The position numbers and the translations under genes were made by a program. Positions 23,717 to 37,300 of a DNA stretch of 64,000 bases are shown one piece after another (position 1 is the stretch's first letter; each line of letters begins with the position of its first letter). The notes beneath the pieces were generated by a model. It was not told the origin of the DNA and ran no database searches. It saw only the letters and a list, made by a program, of their open reading frames with translations. Location of the stretch: contig CH672415.1 in assembly GCA_000153145.1 (NCBI GenBank), positions 63,827 to 127,826 on the forward strand, read 5' to 3'. The stretch comes from a marine actinobacterium PHSC20C1 (GTDB lineage Bacteria > Actinomycetota > Actinomycetes > Actinomycetales > Microbacteriaceae).

Positions 23717-24388
23717 CTAGCTAGCGTTGAACCGTGCATCGATGCGCGAGGCCACCGAAATCTTCTCTGGTTTCAACGAGAGAGATGACCCGCCCTTTCC
23801 CGTCGAGCTCATTCGCATGCTTGCGCTCCCCATGATGGTCGACGAGTCGTCCGCTGCTGCGCTGACGCCGAGCATCCCAGAGTCGGCAATCGCGGTCGCC
23901 GTTACTGTACCGAGCCCGAGGCTTGCAGCGTACTCACGCGCTTTCGTTTGCGCGTCGATGACGGCACGCCCGCGTGCCTCAGTCTTCGCTCGGGTTGTGG
24001 TGTCATCGGTGAGTTCCCATTCGACGTAATTGACGGCGATGTGATCGATTTCACCGACCAACTCGATAAAGTTCGTGAGCGCATCGAACTCGCGGAATCG
24101 CACACTGAAGTCGATCGACGCCGCAAACACCAAGGGGAGCTGTTCCCCCTCGTTGTTCCACGGACGCTGTGACGTCACTCGCACTGAGTCGGAAGTCCAG
24201 CGGGAGATGGGGCCGTTTGTTGCCGCGAGCGGAACAATGAGTTCCCGCACAGCATCGGATGAGTGCAACGCTCGACTAAAGACGCGTTCGCGGTGAGGGC
24301 CATCGAGCGCCACGGCGAGGTGCACAATGCCTCGTTCGGCAGAGTGCCAAGATTCGCTCTCGCCGTGAACTGTGATGACCACTGACAT
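23717..24388 (-). CDS. SIMPL (DUF541) domain protein
   Basis: A 223-residue protein starting MSVVITVHGESESWHSAERG, the ITVxGE pattern of SIMPL/DUF541 proteins. No signal peptide or transmembrane helix is visible, so unlike many family members it seems cytoplasmic. A C-terminal Ser/Gly/Met-rich stretch (SSTIMGSASMRMSSTG) precedes the last beta strand. Function in the family is unclear (oxidative-stress or membrane-related). It starts 2 bases after the end of the glutaredoxin-like gene on the same strand, so the two are likely co-transcribed. Confidence 0.8.
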   Translation of the reverse strand: MSVVITVHGESESWHSAERGIVHLAVALDGPHRERVFSRALHSSDAVRELIVPLAATNGPISRWTSDSVRVTSQRPWNNEGEQLPLVFAASIDFSVRFREFDALTNFIELVGEIDHIAVNYVEWELTDDTTTRAKTEARGRAVIDAQTKAREYAASLGLGTVTATAIADSGMLGVSAAADDSSTIMGSASMRMSSTGKGGSSLSLKPEKISVASRIDARFNAS

Positions 24389-24390
24389 GG

Positions 24391-24663
24391 CTAGATCACG
24401 CCGAGTTCTTCAAGTTTTGCTTTGAGATCGCGGTCACTTGGCTCGACCTGGAACGTTCCATCGGGGAAGTGAACTACAGGGATGTTGAGGCGCCCGCTGA
24501 TGGCGTGGGCACGATCGGCGGCGCTGGGGTCTTTCTCGACGTCTACTTTTGTCCACTCGATGTCGAGCGAGTTGAGAAGTGTCTCGGAACGAACGCAGTC
24601 GCGGCACCAGTCTGCGCCGAACATGGTGACCTTGGTGGGCAGTGCTTCAGTGGTTTCGCTCAT
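24391..24663 (-). CDS. Glutaredoxin-like / mycoredoxin-type protein
   Basis: A 90-residue thioredoxin-fold protein. VTMFGADWCRDCVRSE gives an active site C20-x-x-C23 (CRDC), and NIPVVHFPDGT contains the cis-proline. In mycothiol-using actinobacteria such proteins (mycoredoxins) reduce mycothiol-mixed disulfides; that the host makes mycothiol is inferred from its phylum and the SigH/RsrA pair. Mycoredoxin-1 usually has a C-x-x-C like this. It lies between hmp and the SIMPL gene, with a hairpin separating it from hmp. Confidence 0.85.
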   Translation of the reverse strand: MSETTEALPTKVTMFGADWCRDCVRSETLLNSLDIEWTKVDVEKDPSAADRAHAISGRLNIPVVHFPDGTFQVEPSDRDLKAKLEELGVI

Positions 24664-24753
24664 CCCTCGAATCTACTGTGACGTTTCTGAGTGAGAGCTC
24701 AAGTTCGCTCGCAGCGTTCGCTACCGTCGTGGCTTTGTTGAGCGTGCCGATCC

Positions 24754-24779
24754 CGTTGAGCGGGAAGTCCCGCTCAACG
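24754..24779 (-). terminator. Hairpin after hmp
   Basis: Perfect 11-base arms CGTTGAGCGGG (24754-24764) and CCCGCTCAACG (24769-24779) around an AAGT loop, 15 bases past the hmp stop. There is no T-run on either side, so termination strength is uncertain, but the position fits the end of the nsrR-hmp unit. Confidence 0.6.
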
Positions 24780-24794
24780 GGGAGCGAATGAGGG

Positions 24795-25964
24795 CTAGAC
24801 GCCGGAGCCTGCGAGCCAGAGATCCGGTCCGAAGATCTCGTAATGGATGCGGTTCGCGGGTACGCCCGACGCGAGCGCCTGTGATCGAAGGCTGCGCATG
24901 AACGGCAGCGGACCACAAAGGTAGACGGAGGCATTCTCGGGAATGGTGACACCGTCAAGCGACATGAAACCTTCGTGGGCACCTTCGCTGGGAATCTCGA
25001 GCCACAGTTCCAGCTCGGCCGTCTCCAAGAGCGCCACATCGTCGCTCATTTGCTCGCGGAGGGCCCATCCTCCGAGGTTGTTTTCCGCGTGCAGCACTGT
25101 CACTTCACGCTTTGATTTGCCCAACACAAGCGATCGCAGAATCGAAGCACTTGGTGTGCAGCCGATTCCCGCGGAGGCAAGAATCAACGGGGTGTCGCCC
25201 TCGGCGAGCGTGACGTCGCCGCACGGATTCGAGAGCAAGAGGGTGTCGCCGAGTTGTACATCGCGGTGCAGGGCGGGGGAAACCTCCCCACCGGCATCCA
25301 ATTTCGTCGTGAAGACGCGGGTCGTGGCTGTGCCAGCCGACAGCGAGTACTGACGAACCTGGCGGATACCATCCGGCATAGTGACGGTGACGCTAACGTA
25401 CTGACCAGGGAGAGCAACAGCAGGCGTCGTGTCGTCGGCAGGGGCGAGAGTGAAGGTCAGCGCGTCGCTTCCCGCTGCATCCTTGCCGATGACGATCCAC
25501 GGTGCTAGTGGCGTGTTGTTCCCCGCGCCGGCGTAGAGACCCTTTTCGATCTTGATCAGGGCGTGGGCCATAAGCCAGTAAACCTCGGTCCAGGCTTCGG
25601 CAATCTCTGCGGTGATGACGTCGCTGAGTTCGTCGGCGATCGCCTCGAAAAGGTACTTGTAGACGACGTCGTATTGCTCGGGCTGGATGTCGAGCGACAC
25701 GTGCTTGTGGGCGATGCGGGAGAGCATGGACTCTGGGGTGGTGTCCGGGTTCCTCACGAGGTGTGTGGCGAAGACGGCGATACTTCCAGCCAAGGCTTGC
25801 TGCTGCGAGCCGTTCTTCTGGTTGGACCGACTGAAGAGTCCATCGAAGAGTTCGGGGTGGGCGGTGAACATCCTGCTGTAGAAGTTCATCGCGATCTTGG
25901 GCATGCGCTCACTGACCAGAGGAAGGGTGGCTTCAATGAGGGGGAGGGACTGATTCGAGAGCAC
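24795..25964 (-). CDS. hmp: Flavohemoprotein / nitric oxide dioxygenase
   Basis: A 389-residue enzyme that oxidises NO to nitrate with O2 and NAD(P)H. The N-terminal globin domain has Tyr29 (B10) in NFYSRMF and proximal His88 in IAHKHVS. An FAD-binding barrel follows (RQYSLS), then the NAD-binding domain (LILASAGIGCTPSASIL, YLCGPLPFMR). The GTG at 25964 is chosen because AAAGGAGA precedes it; an ATG at 25994 would add 10 residues that lie in the operator region. An NsrR-like operator lies 30-52 bases upstream of the start, and nsrR itself is the next gene upstream on the same strand. Confidence 0.96.
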   Translation of the reverse strand: MLSNQSLPLIEATLPLVSERMPKIAMNFYSRMFTAHPELFDGLFSRSNQKNGSQQQALAGSIAVFATHLVRNPDTTPESMLSRIAHKHVSLDIQPEQYDVVYKYLFEAIADELSDVITAEIAEAWTEVYWLMAHALIKIEKGLYAGAGNNTPLAPWIVIGKDAAGSDALTFTLAPADDTTPAVALPGQYVSVTVTMPDGIRQVRQYSLSAGTATTRVFTTKLDAGGEVSPALHRDVQLGDTLLLSNPCGDVTLAEGDTPLILASAGIGCTPSASILRSLVLGKSKREVTVLHAENNLGGWALREQMSDDVALLETAELELWLEIPSEGAHEGFMSLDGVTIPENASVYLCGPLPFMRSLRSQALASGVPANRIHYEIFGPDLWLAGSGV

Positions 25965-25993
25965 GATTTCTCCTTTTTGAGGGTGTCCTCTCA

Positions 25994-26016
25994 AAGTAGC
26001 ATTTCAAATGCATGTT
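25994..26016 (-). promoter_or_regulatory. NsrR-like operator upstream of hmp
   Basis: The core GCATTTCAAATGC (25999-26011) is a perfect palindrome. With flanks it forms two 11-base half-sites, AAGTAGCATTT and, on the other strand, AACATGCATTT, separated by one base. This is the 11-1-11 arrangement known for NsrR (E. coli half-site close to AAGATGCATTT). It lies between nsrR and hmp, so NO relief of NsrR repression at hmp is strongly suggested. Confidence 0.82.
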
Positions 26017-26067
26017 TACTGGCAGGGACCTGTGTGCCACCTCGTTGGGGGCGAGAAAGGGAGCTGC

Positions 26068-26517
26068 CTAGTCGGGCGGTCGCACGCCAAGCAGCACGGA
26101 AACAGGCTCATCTGACCTAGGCTGCCGGAGCGATGAAATTACGACGTCGTCGAGTGCGGCGTAAAACGCTTCCCGGGCGAGTCGCAGTGCACCTCGCAGT
26201 CCGCAGCCATCGATGAGGGGGCAGAGACCATCGGGAGTCTCGCAATCTGCAAGGTCAGTGCGGGTGTCGAGCTGACGCAGCACCCAACCAACAGTGGCTT
26301 GGCGTCCGGCGTCGCTGATCCTGACTCCGCCAGAGCGTCCGCGTACGGCTTCGATCATGCCGAGCTCTCGAAGCCTGACAATGGCCTTGCTGACGTGGTT
26401 ATACGGGGTATCGATCTTCTGAGCGATGACCTTGGTCTTCTCCAGCTCGAAAACGGGCATGGCGGAGAGGAGCATGATGATGCGCAAGCACACATCCGAA
26501 AAAGCATTGATCCTCAT
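26068..26517 (-). CDS. nsrR: Rrf2-family nitric-oxide-sensing repressor NsrR
   Basis: A 149-residue Rrf2 regulator. The winged helix spans about residues 1-65 (MRINAFSDVCLRIIMLLSAM; VIAQKIDTPYNHVSKAIVRL). Three cysteines C92, C99 and C105 in CETPDGLCPLIDGC are the Fe-S cluster ligands of NsrR-type members; NO destroys the cluster and releases DNA. It is just upstream of hmp on the same strand, with an NsrR-type operator between them. Alternative members of the family (IscR, RirA) usually have different cysteine spacing and neighbours. Confidence 0.9.
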   Translation of the reverse strand: MRINAFSDVCLRIIMLLSAMPVFELEKTKVIAQKIDTPYNHVSKAIVRLRELGMIEAVRGRSGGVRISDAGRQATVGWVLRQLDTRTDLADCETPDGLCPLIDGCGLRGALRLAREAFYAALDDVVISSLRQPRSDEPVSVLLGVRPPD

Positions 26518-26611
26518 ACGTCAAGAGTAGGGGGCCGTCCGACAGCGGTCGCGTAGAGGAGCGGTTCCCCGTGGACAAATGGCCGGGCTAGATAGTGAGT
26601 CGGTTCTGAAC

Positions 26612-26641
26612 TACAATGGAGGGCTGCCGGTTATTCGGCAG
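26612..26641 (+). promoter_or_regulatory. Probable ssrA promoter -10 box and leader hairpin
   Basis: TACAAT at 26612-26617 is a good -10 hexamer 62 bases before the mature tmRNA end; no strong -35 is seen. A perfect stem CTGCCG-GTTATT-CGGCAG at 26624-26641 would lie at the start of the precursor transcript. Confidence 0.4.
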
Positions 26642-26678
26642 TGTTGATAACTCCACAGCGCGACAATGACCTTCACAG

Positions 26679-27053
26679 GGGGATGATCGGTTTCGACATT
26701 GCCTGCAAAACTGTGAGAAGCGGGTCGAGAATGCAGCCTTATCTCGTTAACGATGACTGCAAACTATAAGTGCCAATTCAAAGCGCACTGACTTCGCCCT
26801 CGCTGCCTAAGCGAGCGCACTAAAGAAGTCCGTCAGACCGGGAATGCTCTCTACCCGGATCCTGGCGCAATTTAGAGAGATTGCTGCGTAGTTACGCCTG
26901 AGGGCTACGCGGGACTTGCACTCTGGCTGGGCTTGTTGATCTAGGTGCTTGTGGCAAAGATCAGAGCCGAGTAGAACGTCTGCACAAGCTACACCCGTAG
27001 AAGGCACAGAATTACAGCAGTGGACGGGGGTTCAATTCCCCCCATCTCCACCA
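26679..27053 (+). ncRNA. ssrA: tmRNA (transfer-messenger RNA)
   Basis: The 5' end GGGGATGATCGGTTTCGAC pairs through GGGGATG with CATCTCC before the encoded CCA at 27051-27053. The T-arm GGGGGTTCAATTCCCCCC is intact. The tag frame starts at GCC 26772 and reads ANSKRTDFALAA, then TAA (26808-26810), matching the actinobacterial tag ending in ALAA. Length is about 375 nt, as usual. It rescues stalled ribosomes together with SmpB (23188-23667) and marks the product for proteolysis. Confidence 0.97.
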
Positions 27054-27103
27054 TTGGTCGTTGTCGCGTTGTGAGAGTTGCTCTCCTCGCCGCTAAGGCG
27101 CTC

Positions 27104-28291
27104 TTAGCCGTTGATCTTCGTGCTGTTTCGTTCGGCACCCTGAGACGGAGTGACCGTGAAGGTCACGGGTTCGGTGAAGCCGTGCCCGGCGAAAGCAACT
27201 TTCACGGCTGACTCGACTTCGGCGACGCGTGCGTGTGGCACTAGCGCGATTGCGGCACCGCCGAATCCACCGCCCGTCATGCGTGCCCCGATTGCGCCGT
27301 GAGCCCGCGCTGTCTCGACAGCAAGATCGAGTTCGGGAACGGAGATCTCAAAGTCGTCGCGCATCGAAACGTGTGATGCATCAAGTAACGCCCCGATTGC
27401 GTTTGGCCCTTTTTCACTGAGGATCCGCACGGTGTCGAGTACTCGCTGGTTCTCAGTAACGACGTGACGGACGCGTCGGAAGGTGACGTCATCAAGGATT
27501 TCGAGGGCACGGTCAAGATCCGAGGCGCTCACGTCGCGTAGGGATGACCTTCCCAGCGCGGCTGCTCCGGCCTCGCATGATGCACGGCGCTCTGCATAGC
27601 CGCCCGTTGCGTGGGAGTGCGCAACGCGGGTATCGATAACAAGAATGGTGAGCCCGGCCAGAGTAAGACCGAGCGGAACTACCGTGGCGTCGAGTGTGCG
27701 GCAATCCAAGAACACGGCAGAGTCGGTCTCTCCAAGCAGCGATGCAGACTGATCCATAATTCCTGTGGGTGCGCCGACTACCGCATTTTCGGCGAGTTGG
27801 CCGACCTGAGCGAGCACCGGTCGCGATAGGCCAAGGTTCCACAGCTCGTTGAGCGCCAAAGCCACCGAACTTTCGATGGCGGCAGACGATGACAATCCTG
27901 CGCCAACGGGGACGGTGGAGTCGATCATGATGTCGACGCCTGGCAAGGTGGCTAGGGCCGCGCCGCGTTCGCCAAGCGCCCAAGCAACACCGAGCGGATA
28001 TGCACTCCACCCAACAATTTCTCCTGCGTTTTGCGCAGCATCGAGTTCACGCAGCGGCCAGTCGACCGAGGTTCCGTCAAGCGTGCTGGTAACACGGATT
28101 ACCCCGTCATCGCGGAGTCCAACAGCAGCGCGCGTGCGCCGATCGATGGCGAACGGCAGCACAAAGCCCTCGTTGTAGTCAGTGTGTTCGCCGATGAGAT
28201 TGACTCGTCCCGGCGCTGACCACACTCCATCCGGCGCATGCCCGGTAGTGCTCGTGAAGAGTTCGTGTAGTTCCTGCACTGCGTCACTCAT
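27104..28291 (-). CDS. galK: Galactokinase
   Basis: A 395-residue GHMP kinase that phosphorylates galactose to galactose-1-phosphate. GRVNLIGEHTDYNEGFVLPFAIDR (about residues 28-51) is the galactokinase signature, GAGLSSSAAIESS is the ATP-binding motif, and TGGGFGGAAIALV is the third GHMP motif. It is the last gene of galE-galT-galK and overlaps galT by 4 bases. A weak GCTAAG/CTTAGC inverted repeat covers its stop codon, between it and the tmRNA. Confidence 0.97.
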   Translation of the reverse strand: MSDAVQELHELFTSTTGHAPDGVWSAPGRVNLIGEHTDYNEGFVLPFAIDRRTRAAVGLRDDGVIRVTSTLDGTSVDWPLRELDAAQNAGEIVGWSAYPLGVAWALGERGAALATLPGVDIMIDSTVPVGAGLSSSAAIESSVALALNELWNLGLSRPVLAQVGQLAENAVVGAPTGIMDQSASLLGETDSAVFLDCRTLDATVVPLGLTLAGLTILVIDTRVAHSHATGGYAERRASCEAGAAALGRSSLRDVSASDLDRALEILDDVTFRRVRHVVTENQRVLDTVRILSEKGPNAIGALLDASHVSMRDDFEISVPELDLAVETARAHGAIGARMTGGGFGGAAIALVPHARVAEVESAVKVAFAGHGFTEPVTFTVTPSQGAERNSTKING

Positions 28292-29397
28292 GCTCGCTCT
28301 ATGGCCTTTCGGATGTTCGCAGCGGCCGCTTCGGGAGTCACGTCACCGATCCAGGCCCCCATCGCCGACTCTGAGCCGGCGAGGTACTTCAGTTTGTCTG
28401 CCGCGCGACGAGGCGAAGTGAGTTGGAGGTGGAGGCGGTATGTCTCGCGAGCGCGGTGCACTGGTGCCTGGTGCCACGCCGCGATGTAGGGCGTTGGCGA
28501 ATCGTAAATTGCGTCGACCCCGCGAAGCAGCTTCAAGTAGAGGGTCGCAAGTTCGTCGCGTTCGGCATCCGTCGTCGCAGCAAAGTCAGGAATCTGGCGG
28601 TGCGGCATCATGTGGATTTCGATTGGCCAGCGGGCCGCGAAGGGAACGAATCCAGTCCAGTGTTCGCCGCTCAGCACGACTCTTTCTCCTGCACGTTCGA
28701 AGTCGAGAATTTCCTGGAACATCGTTGGCGAGGTGCGCTCAATGGACTCGAGGGTGCGTTGAGTTTTGGGCGTGATGTACGGATAGGAGTAAATCTGTCC
28801 GTGCGGGTGATGCAGGGTGACGCCGATAGCCTCGCCACGGTTCTCAAACGGGAATACTTGCTGCACGCCGTCCAGGGCTGAGAGCGCTTTAGTGCGATCC
28901 GCCCATGCTTCGATCACGGTGCGTGCTCGGCTGGGCGTCTGCGTTCCGAACGATCCTTCGTGATCCGGGCTAAAGCAGACGACCTCGCACCGGCCGATGG
29001 AACTGCGAACGCGACCGACTCCGCGCTCGTCGAGATCATCGAGCCCGAGTGGGCTGTTTTCGCTTCCGGCAAGGTCGGGGCCAAATGACGGCGAACGGTT
29101 CTCGAAGACCGCGACGTCATAGAGCGCAGGAACTTCAGATGGATTCTCGGGGGTTTGGGGCGCGAGCGGGTCTTGATCGGCGGGCGGGAGGAACACGCGG
29201 TTTTGACGTGCGGAGGCAATCGACACCCATTCGCCGGTCAGGATGTCTTGCCGCATGCTCGCTGTAACCGGGCGTGGGTCGAGAATCCGGCTGTCGACAG
29301 CTCGTGTTTCGCCAAGCGTGGTGTCGGCGTCGTCGAAATAGATGAGTTCGCGGCCATCCGCGAGGGTCGTCACGCGCTTCGTGATGGGAGGAGTCAT
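28288..29397 (-). CDS. galT: Galactose-1-phosphate uridylyltransferase
   Basis: A 369-residue HIT-superfamily enzyme that exchanges galactose-1-phosphate with UDP-glucose (Leloir pathway). The active-site motif HPHGQIYSYP contains the nucleophilic His, and LTGEWVSIASARQNR is the conserved N-terminal segment. MPHRQIPDF (HMMPHRQ) carries metal-type histidines. It overlaps galK and galE by 4 bases each, so the three are one transcript. Confidence 0.97.
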   Translation of the reverse strand: MTPPITKRVTTLADGRELIYFDDADTTLGETRAVDSRILDPRPVTASMRQDILTGEWVSIASARQNRVFLPPADQDPLAPQTPENPSEVPALYDVAVFENRSPSFGPDLAGSENSPLGLDDLDERGVGRVRSSIGRCEVVCFSPDHEGSFGTQTPSRARTVIEAWADRTKALSALDGVQQVFPFENRGEAIGVTLHHPHGQIYSYPYITPKTQRTLESIERTSPTMFQEILDFERAGERVVLSGEHWTGFVPFAARWPIEIHMMPHRQIPDFAATTDAERDELATLYLKLLRGVDAIYDSPTPYIAAWHQAPVHRARETYRLHLQLTSPRRAADKLKYLAGSESAMGAWIGDVTPEAAAANIRKAIERA

Positions 29398-30386
29398 TCT
29401 GCACTTCCGTTGTCGTGGCGATTATTTTCTGCACGAAGGCGGGCTTCCCATGCGCTCCGAACCATTTCTTCAGCTGTGTGCCGCATCTTCCAATCAAGAT
29501 CGCGAGCAGCAAGATCCCCATTGGCAACGATGCGGGGTGGGTCTCCGACCCGGCGTTCCGCGATCTGGGGGGAGAAGGGGATGCCGGTGACTTTCGCGAC
29601 AGCCCTCATGATCTCGGAAACGGATAGTCCGTCTCCGCTGCCGAGGTTATAGGCAGGTTCGATCGTGTTCTTCGACTCGAGCCTCTTAGCGGCAGCGACG
29701 TGGGCGGCAGCGATGTCAGCAACGTGAACGTAGTCGCGCACGTTCGTGCCATCCGGCGTGGGGTAGTCATTACCGTTTATCGTCGGCACCACGCCAGCGA
29801 CGAGGGCTTCGAATACGCGCGGAAAGAGGTTGTGTGGGCTCGTGTCGTAGATGGTGGGATCGCCACAGCCGACAACGTTGAAATAACGCAGCGAGGTGTG
29901 CCGCAGTCCGACCGCGTGGGCCTGATCGCGAAGTAGCCATTCGCCAATGAGCTTGGACTCTCCATACGGTGACAGTGGTTCTTTTGCGGTGGTCTCGGTG
30001 ACCTGATCGACGTGCGGCGTTCCGAAGACTGCGGCACTTGACGAAAATACGATCTGGTCGATGCCGCAGTCGTGCATTGCCTCGAGCAGTGAAACGGTGC
30101 CGGTGACGTTTTGCGTGTAGGTATGTAGTGGTCGCTGTACGGAGACTCCGGCATATTTGAACCCGGCGACATGGATGACGCCGGTGATGCCGTGCGCCGT
30201 CATCGCCTGAACGAGTGCGTCCTTGTCGAGGATGTCTGCCTGAACGAATGGCACTCCATCGGGAACAAATCGCTTCAGTCCGCTAGAGAGATCGTCAACG
30301 ATTACCGCAGCCATGTCGGCGTTGATGAGTGCACGGACTACGTGAGCCCCGATATACCCTGCGCCGCCGGTTACCATCCACGTCAT
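29394..30386 (-). CDS. galE: UDP-glucose 4-epimerase
   Basis: A 330-residue extended SDR that interconverts UDP-glucose and UDP-galactose. It starts MTWMVTGGAGYIGAHVVRAL with the GxxGxxG NAD motif. The catalytic pair YxxxK is in SPYGESKLIGE, preceded by FSSSAAVFG. It is the first gene of the gal operon; an AT-rich palindrome lies about 65 bases upstream. Together the operon converts galactose to UDP-glucose/glucose-1-phosphate. Confidence 0.97.
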   Translation of the reverse strand: MTWMVTGGAGYIGAHVVRALINADMAAVIVDDLSSGLKRFVPDGVPFVQADILDKDALVQAMTAHGITGVIHVAGFKYAGVSVQRPLHTYTQNVTGTVSLLEAMHDCGIDQIVFSSSAAVFGTPHVDQVTETTAKEPLSPYGESKLIGEWLLRDQAHAVGLRHTSLRYFNVVGCGDPTIYDTSPHNLFPRVFEALVAGVVPTINGNDYPTPDGTNVRDYVHVADIAAAHVAAAKRLESKNTIEPAYNLGSGDGLSVSEIMRAVAKVTGIPFSPQIAERRVGDPPRIVANGDLAARDLDWKMRHTAEEMVRSAWEARLRAENNRHDNGSAE

Positions 30387-30448
30387 TACAGTTCCTCGTA
30401 TCCGGGCAGCGGCTCGACCACGACTGCGGCCCCACTCTGCGATCAGTA

Positions 30449-30463
30449 AATAATATGATTATT
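30449..30463 (-). promoter_or_regulatory. AT-rich palindrome in the gal promoter region
   Basis: AATAAT-ATG-ATTATT is a perfect 6-base inverted repeat 63 bases upstream of galE, in otherwise GC-rich DNA. It could be a regulator operator, the -10 region (TATTAT on the minus strand), or both. No regulator gene is adjacent. Confidence 0.4.
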
Positions 30464-30505
30464 GGGTCGCCGAGTCCAGTCAGTGACAGTTGTTCCTCTG
30501 CTCCA

Positions 30506-30991
30506 CTACCGTCGAACGAGGCGAAGTTCGCGGATGTTCGGATTGAAGTCCATTTCGCGCACGGTGCCGTCATACATGAAACGGTTCTTTGCATAGAAGG
30601 CACGCGCTCGTGGGTTCTGCTTGAGCACCCAGACTGTTGCGGCAGCTCCGCCGAGTACGGCGTCGATGAGGGCCTGCCCGGCGCCAGTGCCATGAGCGCT
30701 GCTGAGTACGTAGATCATCTTGAGCTCTTCGGCGGGAAGTGACGGCTCTTCGCGGCTGTGTTCTGCGTGTGCGAATCCGATGATGTGTGATTCGATCTCG
30801 GCCACGACGGTAGTGGTGTCGTTGTCGGTGAGCAGCTCATTCCACATCGCTTCACGGCGTAGTCGCGATTCCTCGCTCCAGGCCTGTTCGGGAAACAGCC
30901 CGGTGTAGGTCTCTTGCCATGATTTCGTATGCACGGCGGCAAGCTCTTCGGCGTCATCGAGGCGAGCGGCGCGTGTGGTGAAACTGGGCAT
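30506..30991 (-). CDS. GNAT family N-acetyltransferase
   Basis: A 161-residue acetyltransferase. It starts MPSFTTRAARLDDAEELAAVH, a typical GNAT first strand and helix. The CoA-binding motif is LSSAHGTGAGQALIDAV (about residues 95-111, R/QxxGxG/A type), and NPRARAFYAKNRF is the conserved C-terminal segment. The substrate is unknown. It lies alone upstream of the gal operon, separated from galE by 119 bases. Confidence 0.87.
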   Translation of the reverse strand: MPSFTTRAARLDDAEELAAVHTKSWQETYTGLFPEQAWSEESRLRREAMWNELLTDNDTTTVVAEIESHIIGFAHAEHSREEPSLPAEELKMIYVLSSAHGTGAGQALIDAVLGGAAATVWVLKQNPRARAFYAKNRFMYDGTVREMDFNPNIRELRLVRR

Positions 30992-31750
30992 AGAAGTATC
31001 TTCTCGCAGAGCGGGTGGTTCGCGCTCGGTTCACGAAGGCCGGCTTCCTTCTAGTGGATGCTGCCTCTGCGGTTCACTTCCCTGTGTTTTGTTGGGTGTT
31101 GGGTGGCGACACGCCCGGGATGGGGGAGGGTTTGGTGGGTGGGGGATTGTGCACGTAAAGTTCTTTCTTGTCACCCCAAAGGTGCGGAAGTCCCGGGCAG
31201 TTCTGCTGCTAGGTTTCCGGCCTCAAGTGGGGGCCAGCATCCTCTAAATCTGTTATAGTTTTAGTCCGGTCGGGTAGCGGAATTCCTCTTGTGGGTTTCG
31301 GTGTCTGGTCTGGGGATGTCTTCCTGCTTCATGCGTGTGTTGGTTGGTTGTTGTGTGCCGTTTTGGTTCGCTTCGGTTGATTTGACAAGCTCGGTGAAGC
31401 TGGTAAGTTAGACAGGTTGCCTTTCGCTTTCGGCGGAGGTTGCCAACACAGGTTTTGTAGCCCTGGGGTGAAGCCGTTTTGCGGTGGAGGTCAGGAGCGT
31501 CCGATCCTTGAGAACTCAACAGCGTGCACAATGTCAAATGCCAAAAACCCGACTGTGCTTAGTGAGATCGTCCCATTTCGGGTCGTGATTGCTGGTGCAG
31601 CGGATTCCTTTGGAAAAGATATAAACAACAAAGCAAGTCAGTATTGATTTGTTCTGTCAGTTTCAAACTTGTTGCCTCGACACCCTATTCCGGGTGCGGG
31701 TGACACAAGATGTGCATTGGGTGACTTCGGTTGTCTGGTGCAATCAAACA
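30992..31750 (+). promoter_or_regulatory. rRNA operon leader and promoter region
   Basis: The first part (to about 31250) holds no gene. A likely rrn promoter is TTGACA at 31382-31387 and TAAGTT at 31404-31409 with a 16-base spacer; TATAGT at 31254-31259 may be a second, weaker -10. The leader contains TTGAGAACTCAACAGCGTG (about 31516-31534), a conserved processing/antitermination-type element in actinobacterial rrn leaders; a related TTGAGAACTACACAGTGG occurs in the 16S-23S spacer. Confidence 0.6.
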
Positions 31751-36888
<5,138 letters not shown>

Positions 36889-37070
36889 CACCCCACCTCA
36901 CTGGGCAACCCTCGGGTTGTCGAATGGTGAATGAGAAGAATTCTCGCGTCCACTTTGTGGTTCCCGATTTACGGTCGGGAACTGCGCCCAGCACACACTG
37001 CTTGGGAACTCCATCACGGAGAACTCTCAAGTGTTGTGAACTGGCCCAGACTGATACATAAATCAATAGT

Positions 37071-37190
37071 GTTTCGGCGGCCATAGCGAGAGGGAAACGC
37101 CCGGTTACATTCCGAACCCGGAAGCTAAGACTCTCTGCGCCGATGGTACTGCAAGGGGGACCTTGTGGGAGAGTAGGACACCGCCGGACT
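37071..37190 (+). rRNA. rrf: 5S ribosomal RNA
   Basis: GTTTCGGCGGCCATAGCGAG at the start pairs with CACCGCCGGACT at the end; the central CGCCCGGTTACATTCCGAAC is the conserved loop. About 120 nt, 182 bases after 23S. Confidence 0.96.
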
Positions 37191-37199
37191 TCAATTGTA

Positions 37200-37231
37200 A
37201 AATAGCCACACCTTCGGGTGTGGCTATTTTG
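37200..37231 (+). terminator. Rho-independent terminator of the rRNA operon
   Basis: Perfect 14-base arms AAAATAGCCACACC and GGTGTGGCTATTTT with a TTCG loop, followed by TTTTGC. It sits 10 bases after 5S and could also stop transcription from the other side. Confidence 0.93.
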
Positions 37232-37300
37232 CTTTAACCAGTGAGCTGAATGGCACACAACCGCGGTAAATTCAGACACGAACACAGTTCCTGAACATCG

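Noticed and set aside
37200..37231. Hairpin after 5S as a tRNA-like or repeat element
   Set aside because: Long perfect stem with TTCG loop followed by T-run is a standard terminator.
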